NCBI GenBank assembly: GCA_039908535.1
Contig: JAMOAW010000028.1
Coordinates: forward strand, 1-64,000
Direction: 5' to 3'
Origin: JAMOAW01 sp039908535
GTDB lineage: Bacteria > Pseudomonadota > Magnetococcia > Magnetococcales > JADFZT01
DNA: 64,000 bases
Made by a program: the position numbers and the translations under genes. The notes under the pieces are model-generated. The model was not told the DNA's origin and did not search any database. It saw only the letters and a list, made by a program, of their open reading frames with translations. Below are positions 60,043 to 64,000 of the stretch, one piece after another (position 1 is the first letter of the stretch; each line of letters begins with the position of its first letter).

Positions 60043-61358
60043 AAACCGCTCTCCAAAGCCTCTTCCAGCACATCCCAAGCCCGATGCAATTGTTGCGCAC
60101 TGGTGCAAAAAGGGGGCAATAGATAAAAAACATTCCCCAATGGACGAATCAAGATGGCCCGTTTTAGAAAAAAATTTTTCAACCATCCCCCCCGGTCAGA
60201 ACCATAGTGAGGATCTATCCCACGGATCTCCAAAGCGGCCACCGACCCCTGCACACGCCCATGCAACACCTTGGTCGATCCTTGCAAACCACCCAATCGC
60301 TCTCTGTGGATGGCCTCAATCGCAACCACGCGCGCCATGGTGTTTTCAGTGGTAAAAAGATTTAAAGAGGCCAACGCCGCCGCACATCCCAACGGATTGG
60401 CGGTAAATGAGTGACCATGAGCCAAAGCCGTGGAAAACGTTTGACCTAAAAAAGCCTCATAAACATGGGGTTGACAGACGGTGACGGCCAATGGCATAAA
60501 ACCACCCGTCAACCCCTTGGAAAGAGCCAAAAGATCCGGCGTGATCCCAACCTGCTCCAACGCAAACAGCGTCCCACTCCGACCAAAACCGGTCATCACC
60601 TCATCAAAGATAATTAATATATGAGCCTGACGCACCAAATGACAAAATTTTTGTAAAAATTCCGGCCGACACATGCGCATCCCGCTGGCCCCTTGAATTA
60701 AAGGTTCCAAAATAACCGCCGCGCAACTGTCGCCATAGCGTTCCAAATAGGCCTCTAATGCGGCCAGGGCCTCGGCCTCTTTACTCTCTAACGCATCATC
60801 TTGCTCCCAGGTCGCCGGATAAGGAAGCATGTCCACAGGAAAAAGCATAGATTCAAAGGCGGCAAAAAAACCCGTAGAGCGACTCGCCGACATCGCCCCA
60901 ACGGTCTCTCCATGATACCCACCCGCAAAGGCCAAAAAACGGTTGCGTGTTTTCCCCTGATTATGCCAAAACTGCCGGGCCATTTTTAAGGCAATCTCTA
61001 CCGCCGTGGATCCATTGTCAGAAAAAAATACCCGTTCCAACCCCTGGGGCAAATGATTTGCCAAAGTCACCGCCAATTCGACCGCTTTGGGATGAGTACA
61101 CCCAGCAAAAATAACTTGCTCTAAAGTAGCGGCCTGTTGGGCAATGGCTGCGGCAATCATCGGATGGGTATGACCATGATTGATCACCCACCAGGAAGAG
61201 ATCATGTCCAGATATTCCTGGCCATCCTGGCTATACAGCGAAGCCGCATGGGCCCGTACCATGGGAATAGGTGCCGAGGCCGTCAACTCTTGGGTAAATG
61301 GATGCCAAACATGACGGCGATCGAGTGCCAATAACTCCCCTTGATTCATCATATTCAT
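60039..61358 (-). CDS. bioA: Adenosylmethionine-8-amino-7-oxononanoate transaminase
   Basis: PLP aminotransferase of biotin synthesis (KAPA to DAPA). VWHPFTQ, SSWWVINHGHTHP, FFSDNGSTAVEIALKMARQFW, GGYHGETVGAMS, IIFDEVMTGFGRSG and the PLP lysine in LALSKGLTGGFMPLAV match BioA. 439 residues from the ATG at 61358, which overlaps the bioD stop (ATGA). The longer open frame to 61436 is not needed. Confidence 0.96.
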   Translation of the reverse strand: MNMMNQGELLALDRRHVWHPFTQELTASAPIPMVRAHAASLYSQDGQEYLDMISSWWVINHGHTHPMIAAAIAQQAATLEQVIFAGCTHPKAVELAVTLANHLPQGLERVFFSDNGSTAVEIALKMARQFWHNQGKTRNRFLAFAGGYHGETVGAMSASRSTGFFAAFESMLFPVDMLPYPATWEQDDALESKEAEALAALEAYLERYGDSCAAVILEPLIQGASGMRMCRPEFLQKFCHLVRQAHILIIFDEVMTGFGRSGTLFALEQVGITPDLLALSKGLTGGFMPLAVTVCQPHVYEAFLGQTFSTALAHGHSFTANPLGCAAALASLNLFTTENTMARVVAIEAIHRERLGGLQGSTKVLHGRVQGSVAALEIRGIDPHYGSDRGGWLKNFFLKRAILIRPLGNVFYLLPPFCTSAQQLHRAWDVLEEALESGL

Positions 61359-61993
61359 GCCAAAAGAGTCTCTAAAATATCCCCATTCTCTGGAGCAATG
61401 CGAGCCAAACTCTCCCCAGAGAGAGGATCCAACCAAGGAATTTGCGCCACAATCGGCACCCCACCATAGGTGCGAATGGCCGCACAGTTGGCCGGATTTA
61501 AAGGACCAGTTAAAATCACCCCAGCCACCTGCAACCCTCTGGAGCGCATCACCTCCAAGCTCATGAGGGTGTGATTGATGGTACCCAATCGACTGCGTGC
61601 CACCAGCACCAGGGGAAAGGCGATTTGAACCATTAAATCGACCATAAACGCCATATCATTCAACGGGACCAACAATCCACCTGCCCCCTCTATGATCAAA
61701 GGTCTGTGTGTCACCGGGAGACTAAAATCGCTCAAAGCCAGGGTAATTCCCTCTTGACGGGCCGCCTCATGAGGAGAAAGAGGGGCATTTAGCGTGTAGG
61801 TCGAGGGGTGAAAATGGTCAGCGGGCAACCTGCTTAAACGTTGCAAGGTCTCGGTATCGGTTTCTGGCTCACAACCTGCTTGAATGGGTTTCCAGTAGTC
61901 GGCCCAAAAATAACGCAACAACCACGCTGATACCACAGTCTTGCCCACATCGGTATCGGTCCCTGTAATAAAAACACCTTTTACTCCAGCCAT
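61355..61993 (-). CDS. bioD: Dethiobiotin synthetase
   Basis: ATP-dependent ring closure of DAPA to dethiobiotin. GVFITGTDTDVGKTVVSAWL (P-loop), YWKPIQAGCE, LIIEGAGGLLVPLND and the nucleotide-specific region GPLNPANCAAIRTYGGVPI are present. 212 residues. Starts 14 bases after the GGDEF/FHA gene and overlaps bioA. Confidence 0.96.
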   Translation of the reverse strand: MAGVKGVFITGTDTDVGKTVVSAWLLRYFWADYWKPIQAGCEPETDTETLQRLSRLPADHFHPSTYTLNAPLSPHEAARQEGITLALSDFSLPVTHRPLIIEGAGGLLVPLNDMAFMVDLMVQIAFPLVLVARSRLGTINHTLMSLEVMRSRGLQVAGVILTGPLNPANCAAIRTYGGVPIVAQIPWLDPLSGESLARIAPENGDILETLLA

Positions 61994-62007
61994 TCAACAT
62001 TCCTTTT

Positions 62008-62967
62008 CTATGAATTTTCCGCTGGTTGTTGACTCTCCACCGAAGGGGTAAACACGCATACTCGATTGCGGCCTTGTTCTTTGGCTTGATAAAGAGCCAG
62101 ATCGGCCCGTTTAAAGAGTGCGGTACCATCGATAACATCGGGTTGATAGGCCGCAATGCCCATTGAGGCCGTTACGGGAATTGTTTTGTTGTCATACACA
62201 AAAGAATGTTCCTCAATCAAAAGACGAAACCGCTCGGCAATGAGCATGGCTTGATCTCGTTGGGTGTTGGGCAACAGAATGACAAACTCTTCTCCCCCAT
62301 ATCTTGAAAAAATGTCTTGATCACGAATGCCACGGGTACGAAGATTCTCCGCCATCTCTTTCAAAACATAATCCCCCGCATCGTGACCATAATGATCGTT
62401 TAGACGTTTAAAATGGTCCAAATCAATGATCACTAAAGATAAAGGGGAGCCATTTTTCTTGGCTCTGCTCATTTCAATCGTGAGGGCATTATTAAAATAC
62501 ATTTTATTAAAACAACGGGTCAGACCATCGGTATTGGCCTCCCGACGCAAAAGATCATAAGAGAGACGGTCAGGGTCGGCGTGAGGAAGAAAACGAAAAG
62601 TGGTTCGACCTAAACTCAACAAATCCCCTTTTCTTAAAACTTGCACCCCTTGCAAACGAACATTATTCAGCCAAGTGCCATTGCGAGAGCCTAAATCTTC
62701 TACCGTAACCTCTAACATATCGGCACTAACGCAAAGCTTTAAATGGTGCCGAGACACCCCATCACACTCCAAAAAAACGGTATTATCAGAGCTGCGACCA
62801 ATGGTGACTTCACCGGGATAGAGTTCTAAAAGAGAAGATTTAAACGTACCAGAGATGGTTACCAACGCAGGAGCTTTGTCTGCAGCCCGATTTTGAACCT
62901 CTGCAAAGGCCTCTTTAATCTCTTCAGCGGAAAATTTAGTAGTCGTTTGAATTAATTTTTTGCTCAT
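62008..62967 (-). CDS. FHA-GGDEF diguanylate cyclase
   Basis: 319 residues. The FHA domain (about residues 45-130, VTIGRSSDNTVFLE, VSRHHLKL, DLGSRNGTWLNN) binds phosphothreonine. The C-terminal GGDEF domain has DLDHFKRLNDHYGHDAGD and active site YGGEEF (about residue 228), so it should make cyclic di-GMP. An RxxD inhibitory site is not obvious before GGEEF. It sits inside the biotin run, 14 bases before bioD and separated from bioB by a repeat. Possible targets include the two PilZ proteins in this window. Confidence 0.93.
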   Translation of the reverse strand: MSKKLIQTTTKFSAEEIKEAFAEVQNRAADKAPALVTISGTFKSSLLELYPGEVTIGRSSDNTVFLECDGVSRHHLKLCVSADMLEVTVEDLGSRNGTWLNNVRLQGVQVLRKGDLLSLGRTTFRFLPHADPDRLSYDLLRREANTDGLTRCFNKMYFNNALTIEMSRAKKNGSPLSLVIIDLDHFKRLNDHYGHDAGDYVLKEMAENLRTRGIRDQDIFSRYGGEEFVILLPNTQRDQAMLIAERFRLLIEEHSFVYDNKTIPVTASMGIAAYQPDVIDGTALFKRADLALYQAKEQGRNRVCVFTPSVESQQPAENS

Positions 62968-63002
62968 CTTGGGTTTGCCTTGTCAAAAAAAGGAGAACAC
63001 CT

Positions 63003-63163
63003 AAGAACATGATGCCCTTCGGGCAAAAGATTAAAATCAAAACCCTGGGGGATGAATCCCCCAGACCCCCTCTTTTTTTTTAAGAATTGAAAAAGAAGGG
63101 TGGGGGGATTGGGGGGCGGTTCTGGGCCCCCAAGGTCTTGATTTTTATTTTTCCAATACATGA
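63003..63163 (-). repeat. Type I hairpin repeat, copy 19 (full length)
   Basis: GAACATGATGCCCTTCGGGC, SL2, CCCCCTC, T9, the centre, SL1 (loop arm GGTTCTGGGCC changed), TTTTATTTTTCCAATACAT. Its outer end encodes the last residues (VLEK) and TAA stop of bioB on the minus strand. Confidence 0.93.
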
Positions 63164-64000
63164 AAACCAGCATCTATAATCATGCGCACAGTTTGCGCGC
63201 TCGAATTGCCCGAAGTATTAAGATATCCCTCAGCAAACAAAGAGTTAGCCGGATAGAGTGCCAAAGCCTCCAAAGAACGCAAATTTTTTTCGCGTCCACC
63301 CGCCGCACGAATCTCGGTGTCAGGCAATAAAAAACGAAACAGACAGAGCGTGCGCAAACACTGCTCAGGCGTAAGAGGTGGAGGGGGAACCAATCGGGAA
63401 CCTTCAATATGCACATAAAAATTAACCGGAACCGAACGCGCTCCCAGACGTTTGAGTTCCTTTGCCACGGTCACCACCTCCCAGGGTTCCTCCCCAAGAC
63501 CGATAATCAAACCACTACACACCTCCAACCCGGCATTTCTAGCCGCCTGCAAAGTGGCCACACGATCCTGATACGTATGGGTGGTACAAATACCGCCATA
63601 ATGACTTTCTGAAGTATTTAAGTTATGGTTATATCGATCCAGACCAACCTTTTTTAACGCCTCGGCCATCTGTTGATCGATCAATCCTGCCGAAAGACAC
63701 ACCTCCATAGGGAAATCCGCCTTGAGACGTTGGACAATGTGTGTTAAATGGTGCAGGCGTTTATCCGAAGGAGCACGTCCAGAAAGCACCAAACAATACC
63801 GATAAGCCCCAGAAAGATGCGCTTGACGCGCCTCAGCCAAAATGGCCTCCTCATCCTTCATGCGATATTCTTGGATAGCAGCGGTACTATTAACCGCTTG
63901 TGCGCAATAGTTACAATCTTCGCTACAATGCCCGTTTTGCACATTATTGAGAATTTGCATTTGCACCCCCCGACCAAAATAGTGCGAACGCACACGAAAG
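63145..64000 (-). CDS. bioB: Biotin synthase (5' end outside the window)
   Basis: Radical SAM enzyme inserting sulfur into dethiobiotin. The cluster motif CSEDCNYCAQ (CX3CX2C), YRYCLVLSGR, NHNLNTSESHY, CSGLIIGLGE, VPVNFYVHIEGSRL and the C-terminal AAGGREKNLRS arginine region are present. The frame runs off the right edge (FRVRSHYFGRGVQ), lacking perhaps 30-40 N-terminal residues. YVHIEGSRL differs from the usual FNPIEGTPL, an uncommon variant. The C-terminus DAGFHVLEK ends within a type I repeat. Confidence 0.95.
   Translation of the reverse strand, partial: FRVRSHYFGRGVQMQILNNVQNGHCSEDCNYCAQAVNSTAAIQEYRMKDEEAILAEARQAHLSGAYRYCLVLSGRAPSDKRLHHLTHIVQRLKADFPMEVCLSAGLIDQQMAEALKKVGLDRYNHNLNTSESHYGGICTTHTYQDRVATLQAARNAGLEVCSGLIIGLGEEPWEVVTVAKELKRLGARSVPVNFYVHIEGSRLVPPPPLTPEQCLRTLCLFRFLLPDTEIRAAGGREKNLRSLEALALYPANSLFAEGYLNTSGNSSAQTVRMIIDAGFHVLEK

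Overview
The window is a 64 kb chromosomal segment of a Gram-negative, flagellated or signalling-rich proteobacterium. Evidence for this: a MutL with the C-terminal endonuclease motif, SecA with a C-terminal zinc site, a DksA-family protein, SmpB, an AcrAB-like RND pump, PilZ, GGDEF and CZB signalling proteins, class I cytochromes c and a Calvin-type class II aldolase. Dense intergenic copies of one G/C-run hairpin repeat remind me of Magnetococcales genomes, but that assignment is recollection and low confidence. The genes are mostly housekeeping, with no tRNA, rRNA, transposase or CRISPR array seen.

Layout. 0-5 kb: mutL, a cyclic-nucleotide-binding protein, accA, fba. 5-7.5 kb: a two-gene exported pair (TPR plus degenerate caspase-like protein, then an FGE/SUMF1-fold protein). 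7.5-12 kb: an uncharacterised radical SAM protein, a TIGR04283-like glycosyltransferase, a periplasmic thioredoxin-fold protein and ftsY. 12-17.5 kb: a lytic transglycosylase, dapA, two cytochrome c genes, smpB. 17.5-21.3 kb: two paralogous exported repeat proteins and a Bax-like glucosaminidase lipoprotein. 21.4-27.3 kb: small envelope proteins, a pentapeptide-repeat membrane protein, a start-less methyltransferase remnant and a three-gene DUF262 / AAA ATPase / unknown operon that looks like a defence-type cassette. 27.3-32.7 kb: DciA-like gene, secA, a CheW-CZB protein, pyrD. 33-37 kb (minus strand): cytochrome-like lipoprotein, galU, a broken ugd, phosphomannomutase (nucleotide sugar and exopolysaccharide precursor supply). 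37.5-48 kb: trpBA, a helical-repeat protein, rnd, a pteridine reductase-like SDR with folB-folK, cysQ-pfkB kinase-PilZ (start and stop codons overlapping), thiE, dksA. 48-54.3 kb: a candidate structured RNA, RND pump, its adaptor, and an AI-2E family permease. 54.5-64 kb: a coiled-coil exported protein, a PilZ protein, ppnP, and a minus-strand biotin run bioB - GGDEF/FHA - bioD - bioA - substrate-binding protein (frameshifted) - hybrid histidine kinase, the last four genes joined by 4-base start/stop overlaps.

The most unusual property is the intergenic DNA. About 19 loci hold copies of a modular repeat (type I) built from a G/C-run hairpin (SL1), a second hairpin (SL2) and a short GCCC-GGGC terminal hairpin next to the motif GAACATNATG. 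The T tracts next to SL1 and SL2 lie on opposite strands, so the unit resembles a bidirectional terminator. Copies lie directly against coding sequences: repeat sequence supplies stop codons or last residues of several genes (RND pump, bioB, histidine kinase, probably folK) and possible start codons of mutL and cysQ. A related type II element at 42055-42258 has 11-base perfect terminal inverted repeats and an 8-base target duplication, i.e. it is a genuine MITE. Four genes look damaged: ugd (internal deletion plus frameshift), the substrate-binding protein (one-base frameshift), a TrmN6-like gene (no start) and possibly the glycosyltransferase tail (homopolymer).
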